From: CBDHDN01 sp965261585
Lineage (GTDB): Bacteria; Pseudomonadota; Alphaproteobacteria; UBA6615
DNA length: 64,000 nucleotides
Direction: 5' to 3'
NCBI GenBank assembly: GCA_965261585.1
Contig: CBDHDN010000055.1
Span: 62,001 to 126,000 of the forward strand
The translations under genes were made by a program, and so were the position numbers. This document shows, one piece after another, positions 8,988 to 17,315 of this stretch. Below the pieces are notes generated by a model that did no database searches, was not told the origin of the DNA, and saw only the letters and a program-made list of their open reading frames with translations. How positions within the stretch are numbered: position 1 is the stretch's first letter; the number at the start of each line of letters is the position of its first letter.

Positions 8988-10769
8988 CTAGACCATGATT
9001 TCCTGATCAGGCACGGTGTGGTTCGTCTTGCCTGAGAGCTGTTCCGTCACGCCGGCCACGATGTGGTGCGGCATGAATGGCTCGCCGTCGTATTTGCGGA
9101 TGTGCCCGTCGACGTCCATGACGGTCTCGCCGCGCAGATAGCGGTGGAACTGTCCGGAATAGTTGTTCTCGACGATGATCGTGCGCTTGGCGCCCGCGAT
9201 GATGTCGCACACCGCGTCGGCGTGGAACGGCACGATCCACTTAACCGGCAGTTGGTTGGCGGTGACGCCGGCCGCGGCCAGCTGGGCGACCGCCTCTTTG
9301 ATGACGCCGTAGGTCGAGCCCCAGCCGATCAGTGTCACGTCGGCGTCAGCCGGCCCTTCCAGTACGGGCGGCGCGATGGCATCGATTGCGCTGGCGAACT
9401 TGCGGGCCCGCTTCTCGACCATCTGGCGGCGCTTGTGCGGGTTCGTGAACTCGTCGCTGATCAGCACGCCGTCCTGGTCGTGCTCGTCGGTCGCGACAAC
9501 GTGCACGTGGCCCTCCAAGCCCGGCAAGGCGCGCGGCGAGATGCCGCTCTGTGTGTCCGCGTAGCGCAGGTAGGTGCCGTCCTTCTTGGCCTCGGTTATC
9601 AGCTCGCCACGGTCGATCGTCGGCTGCATGTCGATCGCCTTTGGATCGACACTGAACGTCCCCTCCGAGGTCAGCAGATCGGTAATGACAATGCCCGGGC
9701 ACTGGTGCTTGTCGCACAGATTGAAGAGCTCCGGGATCGTCGCGAATGCGTCGAGTGCGTCACGCGGGGCGACGATGAAGCGCTCGAAGTCGCCCTGGCT
9801 GGCGCCAAGCACCTGCCACAGGTCGCCCTGCTCCGTCTTCGTCGGCACGCCGGTCGATGGGCCGGCACGCTGGACGTTGATGAACACGGCCGGGATCTCC
9901 ATCATCGCGGCGGCGCCGACGGCCTCCGTCATCAGGGCGAAGCCGCCGCCGGAGGTCGCGCACATGGCCCGGCAACCGGTATGAGCGGCGCCGATCACCA
10001 TGTTGGCGACTGCGATCTCGTCCTCGGCCTGGCGCACCATGATGTCCAGATCGCGCGCGTTGTTGGCCATCCAATGCAGCACCCCGGTCGATGGGCTCAT
10101 CGGATAGGCGCAGTAGAACTTGACGCCCGCGGCGGCACCGCCCATCGCCAGGGCCTCGTTGCCGGTCCACAGCCCCTGGGGAGCACCGCCGTTCGGGATG
10201 GCGTCGGGATAGGGCTCGAAATTCGCCGCCGCCTGGTCGTAGCCGGCGCGTGCGACGCGCACGTTTTCATCGACCGTGTCCTGGCCCTTGCGCTGCAGCT
10301 GCAGGGTCAGGGCATCGCCGAGCACGTCGAAGTCGAGGCCGAGCACGAATGTGACAGCGCCGAGCGAGATCGTGTTCTGGACGACCTTGTTGCGGCTGTC
10401 CTGGGACAATTCGGTGACCGGCAGCGGGCACAGCTGTACGCCCTCGCCGGCCGGGCCCGGCGTGATCGTGTCGCTGTTGAAGATCACCTTGGTCCCCGGC
10501 CCCATGAGGCCGAGATGCCGGTTCATGGTGTCCTGGTTGAGGCAGATCAGCAGGTTCAGGCGATCGCCGTGGCTGGAGATCTCGCGATCGGCGATCCGTA
10601 TGGTGAGGAAGATGTGACCGCCGCGAACGATCGACTGAAAGGCGTTGTAGGCATGCAAATGCAGGCCGCGGCGGACGAACAGTTTGGCGAGGATGTTGCC
10701 TGGTGTCGCGATGCCCTGGCCGGCAGCCCCACCAATACTCAAGCAAAAGTCGAACCCTGCTGAGGTCAT
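8988..10769 (-). CDS. korA: 2-oxoacid:ferredoxin oxidoreductase, fused gamma-alpha subunit
   Basis: A 593-residue protein whose first ~190 residues form the gamma domain (SIGGAAGQGIATPGNILAKL, FQSIVRGGHIFLTIRI) and the rest the alpha domain (FYCAYPMSPSTGVLHWMA, RAMCATSGGGFALMTEAVG, NVQRAGPSTGVPTKTEQGDL). The fused order and length match KorA of aerobic proteobacteria and mycobacteria. The ATG at 10769 follows a strong GGAGGAGGTGACC. It pairs with korB immediately downstream. No delta ferredoxin-like subunit is present, which is normal for this two-subunit type. Confidence 0.9.
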   Translation of the reverse strand: MTSAGFDFCLSIGGAAGQGIATPGNILAKLFVRRGLHLHAYNAFQSIVRGGHIFLTIRIADREISSHGDRLNLLICLNQDTMNRHLGLMGPGTKVIFNSDTITPGPAGEGVQLCPLPVTELSQDSRNKVVQNTISLGAVTFVLGLDFDVLGDALTLQLQRKGQDTVDENVRVARAGYDQAAANFEPYPDAIPNGGAPQGLWTGNEALAMGGAAAGVKFYCAYPMSPSTGVLHWMANNARDLDIMVRQAEDEIAVANMVIGAAHTGCRAMCATSGGGFALMTEAVGAAAMMEIPAVFINVQRAGPSTGVPTKTEQGDLWQVLGASQGDFERFIVAPRDALDAFATIPELFNLCDKHQCPGIVITDLLTSEGTFSVDPKAIDMQPTIDRGELITEAKKDGTYLRYADTQSGISPRALPGLEGHVHVVATDEHDQDGVLISDEFTNPHKRRQMVEKRARKFASAIDAIAPPVLEGPADADVTLIGWGSTYGVIKEAVAQLAAAGVTANQLPVKWIVPFHADAVCDIIAGAKRTIIVENNYSGQFHRYLRGETVMDVDGHIRKYDGEPFMPHHIVAGVTEQLSGKTNHTVPDQEIMV

Positions 10770-10947
10770 TCGGTCACCTCCTCCTCTCGCGTTGCTGCAC
10801 TACCTCTGCAAACAAACCCTTCTCGTCTCGCCGCGAAGCGTGGGCACCGGCTGACACCGTTACGCTAGCATACATGCCGATGCGGCGCGATGCAGTCGCA
10901 CGCGTATTTGAGCCGCGCGGTGACCCGCGCATTTCCTTGGATGGGAG

Positions 10948-11040
10948 GGCGGCCGATGCCGCGCCGGTCCTGGATGAGAGGGGCGGCCGATGCCGCCCCG
11001 GTCCTGGATGAGAGGGGCGGCCGATGCCGCCCCGGCCTGT
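10948..11040. repeat. 34-bp tandem repeat, nearly three units
   Basis: Units beginning GGCGGCCGATGCCGC at 10948, 10982 and 11016 are 34 bp apart. Units one and two differ by a single base, and the third is cut short by the IS630-type element that starts at 11047. The repeat lies in the 277-bp stretch between korA and that IS. The rest of that stretch holds only the korA ribosome binding site and no recognisable gene. There are no spacers, so this is not a CRISPR array. Confidence 0.85.
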
Positions 11041-11046
11041 GGACTA

Positions 11047-12168
11047 GTACCGGGAATCACAAATCGCGATGACGTGGTTTGAGCCTCTTCTGATGGATGT
11101 TGGTGCTGACCCAACGGAAAGGCTTGGCGGTCTTGTTGTGGGCGTGGATGAAGGCATCGATGGCGTCCCTGAGTTGTCGGGGCGAAGTGAAGCTGGCGCC
11201 GTGCAGGGCGGCGCGGCTGAGGATCGAGAACCAGATCTCGATCTGGTTGAGCCAGCTGGCGTAGTTGGGAGTGAAGTGGAAGTGGACATGGGGATGCGCC
11301 TTGAGCCAGCGGTCGCGCTTGGGCTTGTGGGTGTTCAGGTTGTCGAGAACGACATGGATCTCGCGGTCGGGATAGGCGGCCACCACGCGGTTCATGAAGT
11401 CGAGGAACTCACGGCGGCGCCGCCGTTCGTAGTGTCCGGCCTGAACCTCGCCGCTGGCGACGTTGAGAGCGGCAAACAGCGTCGTCGTGCCGTGTCGCTT
11501 ATAGGTGTGGCCATGGCCGATCAGGGCGCGCCCGTTCGGCAGCTTCAGATAGCCCTGGGCGCGCTCCAGCGCCTGGATGTGCGGCTTCTCGTCGACCGCC
11601 AGCACGATGGCGTCCTCCGGCGGGTGCAAGTAGAGGCCGACGATCTCGGCCGCCTTGGGGACGAACTCGGGATCGTTGCTCTGGCACCAGGATTTACGGC
11701 CGGCCAGGTCGATCTTTTGCCGGCGCAGGAAGCGCCAGATGTACTGGTCTGACACATCGCCCAGCGCCCGGGCCAGCAGTGGCGCCGTCCAGCGAGCGAA
11801 GCCGGCGGGCGGCGGCTCGTCCAACTGCGCCAGGATGCGCCGGCCCGTCTCGGCCGTGTAGATCGGCGTCGCCCCCGGCCGCGCTCGATCCGACAGCCCG
11901 GCCAGCCGTTCCGCCGCGAAGCGCGTGCGCCAGCGGCTGACCCGCCCCGGCCAGGTGCCAAGCGCCGCCGCAATGGAGCGCGTCGAGCGGCCGTCCGCCG
12001 CCAACAACACCATGCGGGCGCGCTCGCTCACGCCCTGTTCCGTCTTCGGAGATCGGACCATGCTCTCAAGCACCGCCCGCTCCTCCTCCGTCAATATGAC
12101 CGGAGTCGCGTCCTGGATGTTCATCCATCCTTTGAATCACGACTCCGCCGCCAGCGATAGCCGGTACT
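11047..12168 (-). mobile_element. IS630-type element, single-frame transposase (different from copies 1-3)
   Basis: An element of 1122 bp with TA on each side (11045-11046, 12169-12170). Both ends read inward from CTAGTACCGG (left CTAGTACCGGGAATC; right, reversed, CTAGTACCGGCTATC). The reconstructed pre-insertion site is CTAG, and its TAG is the stop codon of the DUF2817 gene on the minus strand. The transposase is in one frame, unlike the three frameshifting IS630 copies. Confidence 0.9.
11057..12124 (-). CDS. IS630-family transposase (single frame)
   Basis: A 355-residue DDE transposase. The N-terminal winged-helix part includes TRSIAAALGTWPGRVSRWRT. The catalytic residues are Asp in IVLAVDEKPHIQALE, Asp in IHVVLDNLNTHK and Glu in YASWLNQIEIWFSIL. 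Length and motifs are complete and the terminal repeats are intact, so the element is probably active. It is the only gene between the two CTAG ends. Confidence 0.93.
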   Translation of the reverse strand: MNIQDATPVILTEEERAVLESMVRSPKTEQGVSERARMVLLAADGRSTRSIAAALGTWPGRVSRWRTRFAAERLAGLSDRARPGATPIYTAETGRRILAQLDEPPPAGFARWTAPLLARALGDVSDQYIWRFLRRQKIDLAGRKSWCQSNDPEFVPKAAEIVGLYLHPPEDAIVLAVDEKPHIQALERAQGYLKLPNGRALIGHGHTYKRHGTTTLFAALNVASGEVQAGHYERRRRREFLDFMNRVVAAYPDREIHVVLDNLNTHKPKRDRWLKAHPHVHFHFTPNYASWLNQIEIWFSILSRAALHGASFTSPRQLRDAIDAFIHAHNKTAKPFRWVSTNIHQKRLKPRHRDL

Positions 12169-13262
12169 AGCCGGCCTCGTCGGCCAATCCGGCCAGGGCC
12201 TGGCCGATCGCCTGGCGGCTGCGGAACAGCACGAGCTCGCGCCAGTCGGTCCGATCGGGATAAAAGGCGCGCTGCAGCGACGTCTTGATCTCTCGGGTCT
12301 CGGGGCAGTCCCAGGTGACGTCACCGCGGGCATGCAGCCAGTGATCGGCCTGCAGAGCCTTGAACGTGGTCTCGAAGTCGTAGGTGCCGAATTCCAGCGA
12401 GATGAAGGCGACGCGATCGCCTAGCTCGTACAGCCAGCCATACTGGGACAGACCGACGCGGGGGTCTGCGGCACGGTCGGCGCACGGGCGCGGTCAGGCA
12501 GTCGCCGTACCACTGGCGCGTCAGGCGGCGGCCCGCCGTGTCGGGACGATGGCCACAGATGGGCTCGCCGGAACCGTAGGGTCCGCGACCGGTGTGGAAG
12601 TCGATCACGGCGACCAGATCGCGCAGCGCCAGGCGGTTTTCCTCGATGATCGTCTCGAGCGTGCGGCGCGCCCAGGTCGGCGCGGCGCCGCCATAGTAGG
12701 GCCCGCAGGGGTGCTTGAACTGGCCGTCGTCGAGAACTGCCCGAAATGCGTGCTCGCCGTGCTTGTCGCGCCAGGCGGCGAGCTTTGTCTGAGTGCTTGT
12801 AAGGCCCGGCCCGGCCAGGGCGCCGGGTAGGATCGCGTCGGCGAGCGCGTCGTAACCTCGGTTTTCCGGCAGCGGCCGGTTGAAGTCGATCCAGTTCCGG
12901 TTGAGGTCGGCACCCTCTTCGGTCACGCGCCGCAGCCAGGCGAAGCCATGGGGGTTGATCGCGTGGATGAGCAGAACCGCGACGTCCGCCGGCAGCGCGC
13001 CGGGCCCGCCATTGTCCATCCAGTCGAGCTGCGCGGCGGCCCCGGAGAAGCCGTCGATGCCGCGGGTGCCTGAGACGAGCACCAGCACACGCTGGGCTTC
13101 GACGGGACCGAACCATGCGGTATCCGTCGCCAGAGTCTCGCCGGCCGGCCCCTGATTGGCATTGGCGTAGGATCGCGCCGTGCCGCCGTGGGTCTCGCAG
13201 CAGGCGACGAAGCGCGCCCGCGCCGTCGCGTAGTCGGGCGAATAGCAGGCGTCGATATCCAT
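12168..13262 (-). pseudogene. DUF2817 (M14 carboxypeptidase-like) protein, frameshifted
   Basis: From the ATG at 13262 (MDIDACYSPDYATARARF) the frame carries the zinc-peptidase-like block NPHGFAWLRRVTEEGADLNR and, later, VIDFHTGRGPYGSGEP, as in DUF2817 proteins related to M14 carboxypeptidases. Near 12450-12475 the reading changes frame, and the expected C-terminus continues as VGLSQYGWLYELGDRVAFIS and LEFGTYDFETTFKAL to TAG at 12168-12170. That stop is formed by the TA target of the adjacent IS630-type element plus its first base. The true start could be a few codons upstream. A one-base indel would repair it, so either decay or sequence error is possible. Confidence 0.75.
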
Positions 13263-13687
13263 CTCCGGTGTCACGGCCCGGGTCACCACCTGTCCGTGTG
13301 CGCAGGCTGCGGCAGCCTGTCCTCGGATCGGCCACTGTGGCGCCAATAGAATGAAAAATCGTATGCGGGCCGTTAACCCGGGCCGCTTTGCCTGGTCGTG
13401 GCGGATAGCAGGCGCCTGCCGCAAGGCTACCGCGGGGCTGCTGACCCGCCGCCCGCGTCGCCGGCGGCGCGGATCGGCGGTTGGGGCCCGCGCAGACCCC
13501 AATCGCCGACCCGGCCAGGGCAGGGAGGTTCAGCGGCGAGGTTGATCAGCCGCTAAGTTCACAACGTCTTGGTCGCCTGTCGTTGTCCCTCGACGATCGG
13601 CAATATTGGGCTGAAGATCGAATCCCAACCGGGTCGCGGTCGTCGATTTGCCGTAAGATCGGGACCGAACAGCCAGGGCAAGCCCGC
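13263..13687. other. Intergenic region without recognisable gene
   Basis: 425 bp between the divergent DUF2817 and threonine aldolase genes. It holds an imperfect hairpin near 13473-13510 (CGGCGGTTGGGG against CCCCAATCGCCG, 11 of 12 pairs) and a short stretch reading GCCGTTAACCCGGGCC. No RNA gene or conserved coding sequence was seen. Promoters for both flanking genes presumably lie here. Confidence 0.5.
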
Positions 13688-14740
13688 GTGAACGACGTTC
13701 GTATCAATCTCTACAGCGATACGCAGACGCAGCCGACGGCGGCCATGCGCCGTGTCATGGCGGCGGCGCCGGTCGGCGACGAACAGCGCGGCGAGGACCC
13801 ATCCGTCAATCAGCTGTGCGAGACCGTCGCGGCCCTGCTGGGCAAGGAGGCCGCGATGTTCCTGCCCTCCGGCACGATGTGCAACGAGATCGCCATCCTC
13901 GTGCACTGCCGGCCTGGCGACGAGATCATCGCCGACTGGACGGCGCACATACTGAACTACGAAGGCGGCGGCCCCGGCGCCCTGGCCGGTGCCCTGATCC
14001 GGCCGGTCGACGGCGACCGCGGGATATTCACCGCCGAACAGGCGCAGCGCGCGGTGCGGGCGGACAGCCGCTACGAGCCGCGCACGCGCTTGATCGTCGT
14101 CGAACAGACGTCCAACCTCGGCGGCGGCAGCGTGTGGCTGGGCGCGGCGATCGGCGCCGTTGCCGAGGTTGCCGCGCGGCATGGGTTGAGCCTGCACATG
14201 GATGGCGCCAGGCTGCTGAACGCGGCGGTCGCCGCCGGGGTCGCGGCGCGCGACTTCGCGGCGCCGTTCGATTCCGTATGGCTCAATCTGAGCAAGGGCC
14301 TCGGCTGCCCGGTCGGGGCCGTGCTCACCGGCTCCGCCGCCTTCATCGCCGAGGCCTAGCGCTGGAAGCAGCGGCTCGGCGGCGCCATGCGGCAGGCCGG
14401 CATCCTCGCCGCCGCCGGCGTCCATGCGCTGGCGCACCACGTCGATCGGCTGGCCGAGGACCATGCGAACGCGAAGACCTTGGCCCGGGCGATCGCGGGT
14501 CTGCCCGGCATCGCGGTCGAGCCCGCGCACATCGAGACGAACATCGTCTATTTCGGCGTCGCCGGCACCGGCCGGTCGGCACCCGCGCTCAGCGAGGCCC
14601 TGGAAGCGCAGGGCATCCGGATCGGCGCGGTCGACGGCGAGACGATGCGCGCCGTGACCCATCTGGACGTGACCCGGGCCGACGTCGACGCCGCGGCCAG
14701 CGCAATGTCAGCGCTTTTGGATACCACGAGAGCCAGGTGA
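13688..14740 (+). pseudogene. ltaE: L-threonine aldolase family (beta-eliminating lyase), in-frame nonsense mutation
   Basis: A PLP enzyme that cleaves threonine or allo-threonine to glycine and acetaldehyde. The family signature is clear: INLYSDTQTQPTAAMRRVM, ERGEDPSVNQL-like QRGEDPSVNQLCE, LHMDGARLLNAAV, and the PLP lysine in VWLNLSKGLGCPVGAVL. The same frame is interrupted by TAG at 14357-14359 (FIAEA-stop-RWKQRLGGAMRQAG). The family normally has Trp (TGG) there, so this is a point mutation rather than a frameshift. Start is GTG 13688. About 224 residues would be made, including the active-site Lys but lacking the C-terminal domain, so function is unlikely. Confidence 0.85.
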
Positions 14741-14835
14741 AGCGAGCGCCCATGCTGGACGATGTGGCGCGCCGCCGTGGTGCGCTTGCTCACTGGTAAC
14801 AAGCCTGTGCGAGAATTCGTCGTGACTGTCGCCGG

Positions 14836-14880
14836 ATAACATCGATTTTTAGGATCGTCACGTCATAAAATCGATGTTAT
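14836..14880. promoter_or_regulatory. Perfect inverted repeat upstream of malonyl-CoA decarboxylase, probable operator
   Basis: Arms ATAACATCGATTTT (14836-14849) and AAAATCGATGTTAT (14867-14880) are perfect 14-bp complements separated by 17 bp. The site is strikingly AT-rich for this genome and ends 44 bp before the decarboxylase ATG. A terminator for the upstream broken ltaE is possible, but there is no trailing T-run. Related TCGATTT blocks occur upstream of the GntR/TRAP pair (20461-20476) and between the FAH and malonyl-CoA synthetase genes (23383-23426), which favours a regulator-binding role. Confidence 0.6.
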
Positions 14881-14924
14881 GCTGATCGTGTCGCTAGGAA
14901 CGGTGATTCAACGGTGACCCTCCC

Positions 14925-16244
14925 ATGTGGCGTGTGAATTCCATTTCCATGCAGCAGTTGTTCGGCGCGGTCGCCGACCTCGGGCGCAGCTACTTCCAGC
15001 GGCCGAACGGTGGCCCGCAGACGCCGCTCGGCTCCATCGAATGGCTGTGCCGCGAGCTGTTGTCGCATCGTGGCGAGGCGTCGGGCACGGCGCTGGCGCG
15101 CGAGGTGGCCCAGGCCATTGCCGCGATGGCTGGCGAAGAGCGCGTGGCCTTCCTGACCCTGCTGGCCGACGCCTTCGGCCCCGACGCGGTTGCGCTGAGC
15201 GCCGCCGCGCGCGCCTATCTGGACGCGCCGAGTGTGGCGAACTGCCTGGCCCTGGGCACGGCCATCGAATCGCCGCGGCAGGCACTGTTGCGGCGCCTCA
15301 ACATGGCGCCGGGCGGCACCGCGGCCATCGTCGGCCTGCGCGCCGACCTGTTGCGGGCAGTCCGCGAGCAGCCCGCGCTCGCGGCCGTCGAGGCGGACTT
15401 CCAGCACGTCCTGGCATCGTGGTTCAACCGTGGCTTCCTGGAGTTCGAGCAGATCGACTGGAACACGCCGGCGGCGATCCTGGAGAAGCTGATCGCCTAC
15501 GAGGCCGTGCATGCGATCGACGGCTGGGACGATCTGCGCCGGCGGCTGGCCGACGACCGGCGCTGCTTCGCCTACTTCCACCCGGCGCTGCCCGACGAGC
15601 CGCTGATCTTCGTCGAAGTCGCTTTGACGCGCGGCCTGGCGACCGAGATCGCGCCGCTGCTCGACGTCGCGGCGCCGCAGCAGCAGGCCGATCAGGCCGA
15701 CACGGCAATCTTCTATTCGATCAGCAACTGCCAGGCCGGCCTCAACGGCATCTCGTTCGGCAACTTTCTCATCAAGCAGGTGGTCGACCATCTGTCGGCG
15801 ACGCTGCCGCACGTCACGACGTTTGCGACACTGTCGCCGATCCCCGGCTTCGTCGGCTGGCTCGAAGAGTTGTTGGACGAGGACCCCGCCGCCGTGCCGG
15901 CTGACGCGGTGGCGCTTGTCGACGACGGCGCTTGGCCCGAGGGCCGCGCCGCGGCACAGCTGGAGGCACGATTGGCGCCGTTGTGCGCGCGCTACCTCGT
16001 GCAGGAACGCGGCGACGGGCTGCCGCTCGATCCGGTCGCCCGCTTCCATCTCGGCAACGGGGCTCAGGTCGAGCGCATCAACTGGGCCGCCGACCGTGGG
16101 TCGCCGGCGCTCAAGACCTCGGCCGGGCTGATGGTCAACTACCTCTACGACCGCGCCCGCATCGTCGACAACCACGAGGCCTACTCGAGCCGCGGCGAAG
16201 TCGCCGCCTCGGCCCGTGTCAAGAAACTGCTCGCGGCGCGTTGA
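14925..16244 (+). CDS. Malonyl-CoA decarboxylase
   Basis: A 439-residue protein of the MCD family, which converts malonyl-CoA to acetyl-CoA and CO2. Diagnostic blocks include WFNRGFLEFEQIDWNTPA, CFAYFHPALPDEPLIFVEVAL, AIFYSISNCQAGLNGISFGN, HVTTFATLSPIPGF and FHLGNGAQVERINWAADR. The catalytic Ser/His region around LSPIPGF and FHLGNG is intact. ATG 14925 was used; ATG 14949 (MQQLFG) is an alternative, and neither has a strong ribosome binding site. With the TRAP transporter, GntR regulator and malonyl-CoA synthetase in the next 9 kb, it completes a malonate-to-acetyl-CoA route like the mat genes of rhizobia. Confidence 0.92.
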   Translation: MWRVNSISMQQLFGAVADLGRSYFQRPNGGPQTPLGSIEWLCRELLSHRGEASGTALAREVAQAIAAMAGEERVAFLTLLADAFGPDAVALSAAARAYLDAPSVANCLALGTAIESPRQALLRRLNMAPGGTAAIVGLRADLLRAVREQPALAAVEADFQHVLASWFNRGFLEFEQIDWNTPAAILEKLIAYEAVHAIDGWDDLRRRLADDRRCFAYFHPALPDEPLIFVEVALTRGLATEIAPLLDVAAPQQQADQADTAIFYSISNCQAGLNGISFGNFLIKQVVDHLSATLPHVTTFATLSPIPGFVGWLEELLDEDPAAVPADAVALVDDGAWPEGRAAAQLEARLAPLCARYLVQERGDGLPLDPVARFHLGNGAQVERINWAADRGSPALKTSAGLMVNYLYDRARIVDNHEAYSSRGEVAASARVKKLLAAR

Positions 16245-16254
16245 GCAGGCCTCC

Positions 16255-16427
16255 GCCACACCCTTCGACAGGCTCAGGGTGAGGAGAGCGTTTGGGACGA
16301 GCCCGCTTGCTGAGCCGCAGAAGGCCTCACCCTTCGACAGGCTCAGGGTGAGGAGAGCGTTTGGGACGGGCCTGCTTGCTGAGCCCAACAGAGGGCTTCA
16401 CCCTGAGCTTGTCGAAGGGTGTGGCCC
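16255..16427. repeat. Three copies of a CTTCGACAGGCTCAGGGTGAG palindromic intergenic repeat
   Basis: Two direct copies (from about 16260 and 16329) share CCCTTCGACAGGCTCAGG and the following GTGAGGAGAGCGTTTGGGAC. A third copy, near 16400-16425, is in reverse orientation (CACCCTGAGCTTGTCGAAGG). A single copy also lies at 31757-31782 between tctB and tctA. This is a common alphaproteobacterial extragenic palindrome. Here it fills the gap between the convergent decarboxylase and dioxygenase genes, where it could act as a bidirectional terminator. Confidence 0.8.
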
Positions 16428-16468
16428 GTCACGCCCGGCGAACGAAGCCGCACGCCGCCGGTTGCCCG

Positions 16469-17277
16469 CTACCCCGCCGGTTGCAGGCGGAAATCGTACT
16501 CGACGGGGTCCGCGAAGCTGATCGCCAGCGAATCGCGCACGCGAACACGGCGTCCTCGTCGACGTACTTGTCGTCGGCGGGAAACAGCTCCGTCACGATC
16601 GAGCGGTGGCCGTCGGCCGACACCTTGAAGTGCAGGTGGGCGGGGCGCCAGGGGTGGCGGCCGGTGGCGCGCAGGACGTCGCCGACCGGGCCGTCGTCGG
16701 GGACCGTATAGGGGCACGGCCTGACGGTGCGGAACTGGAACCAGCCCGCGGCGTCGGTGGCCATGCGGGCGCGCAAATTGTAGCCGTCGAGGGCATCGTC
16801 CTGCACGTCGTACAGGCCGTTCGCGGCGGTCTGCCAGAAATCCAACATCGCGCCGGCGAGCGGCGCGCCGGCCGCCGACCGGACGTGGCCCTGCACGGTG
16901 ATCGGCTCGCCGGGCTGGCCATGCACAAGGTCTGCGCCGATCGGCAGGATCTCCTGGTCGGCGATATAGAACGGCCCGAGCACGCTGACCTCGGTGCCGC
17001 CGGGTGGCGGGCCGTTGATGATGTCGACGAGGGACGAAACGCCGAGGATGTCCGACGCGAGGATGAACTCGTTGCGCTCCGGCGTCGAGATCTTGCCGGC
17101 GCGGAACAGAAAGTCGATGACCGCGCCCCACTCCGCATGGGTCGGCCGGACCTCGCGCCCCAGGTCGTGCAGGTGGCGGACGACCGCGCTCAGCACCTCC
17201 TTGACGCGCGGATCGTCGGTCTTGGCGATCGACGTCAGGACGGCGTCGGTGATGTTGTTTTCGTTCAGGTCACGCAT
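16469..17277 (-). pseudogene. Intradiol ring-cleavage dioxygenase (hydroxyquinol/catechol 1,2-dioxygenase type), frameshifted near the C-terminus
   Basis: The ATG at 17277 follows GGGAGGAG. The product has the N-terminal dioxygenase helical domain (REVRPTHAEWGAVIDFLFRA) and the catalytic domain with the iron ligands Tyr in NGLYDVQ, Tyr in CPYTVPDDGPVG and two His in RPAHLHFKVSADGH. The sequence resembles hydroxyquinol 1,2-dioxygenases, which open the ring of benzenetriol to maleylacetate. After DEDAVFA near 16545 a one-base loss moves the frame; the expected end VRDSLAISFADPVEYDFRLQ is in another frame, ending at 16469. All ligands precede the shift, so a partly folded enzyme is imaginable. 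It could be repaired if the indel is an assembly error. Confidence 0.82.
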
Positions 17278-17315
17278 GGAGGCTCCTCCCGGTACTCGCC
17301 CGCCGCCGCCCGTCG

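Noticed and set aside
9063..10763. 566-codon open frame on the plus strand opposite korA
   Set aside because: It is the antisense of a conserved gene in high-GC DNA; its composition (Arg, Ala, Gly, Asp, Val) is that of a shadow frame and no family motif is present. The same holds for long frames opposite ligD (56619-58262) and dctM (17673-18737).
10948..11040. CRISPR array
   Set aside because: Units are contiguous with no variable spacers and no cas genes are nearby. The repeat at 20525-20567 was rejected on the same grounds.
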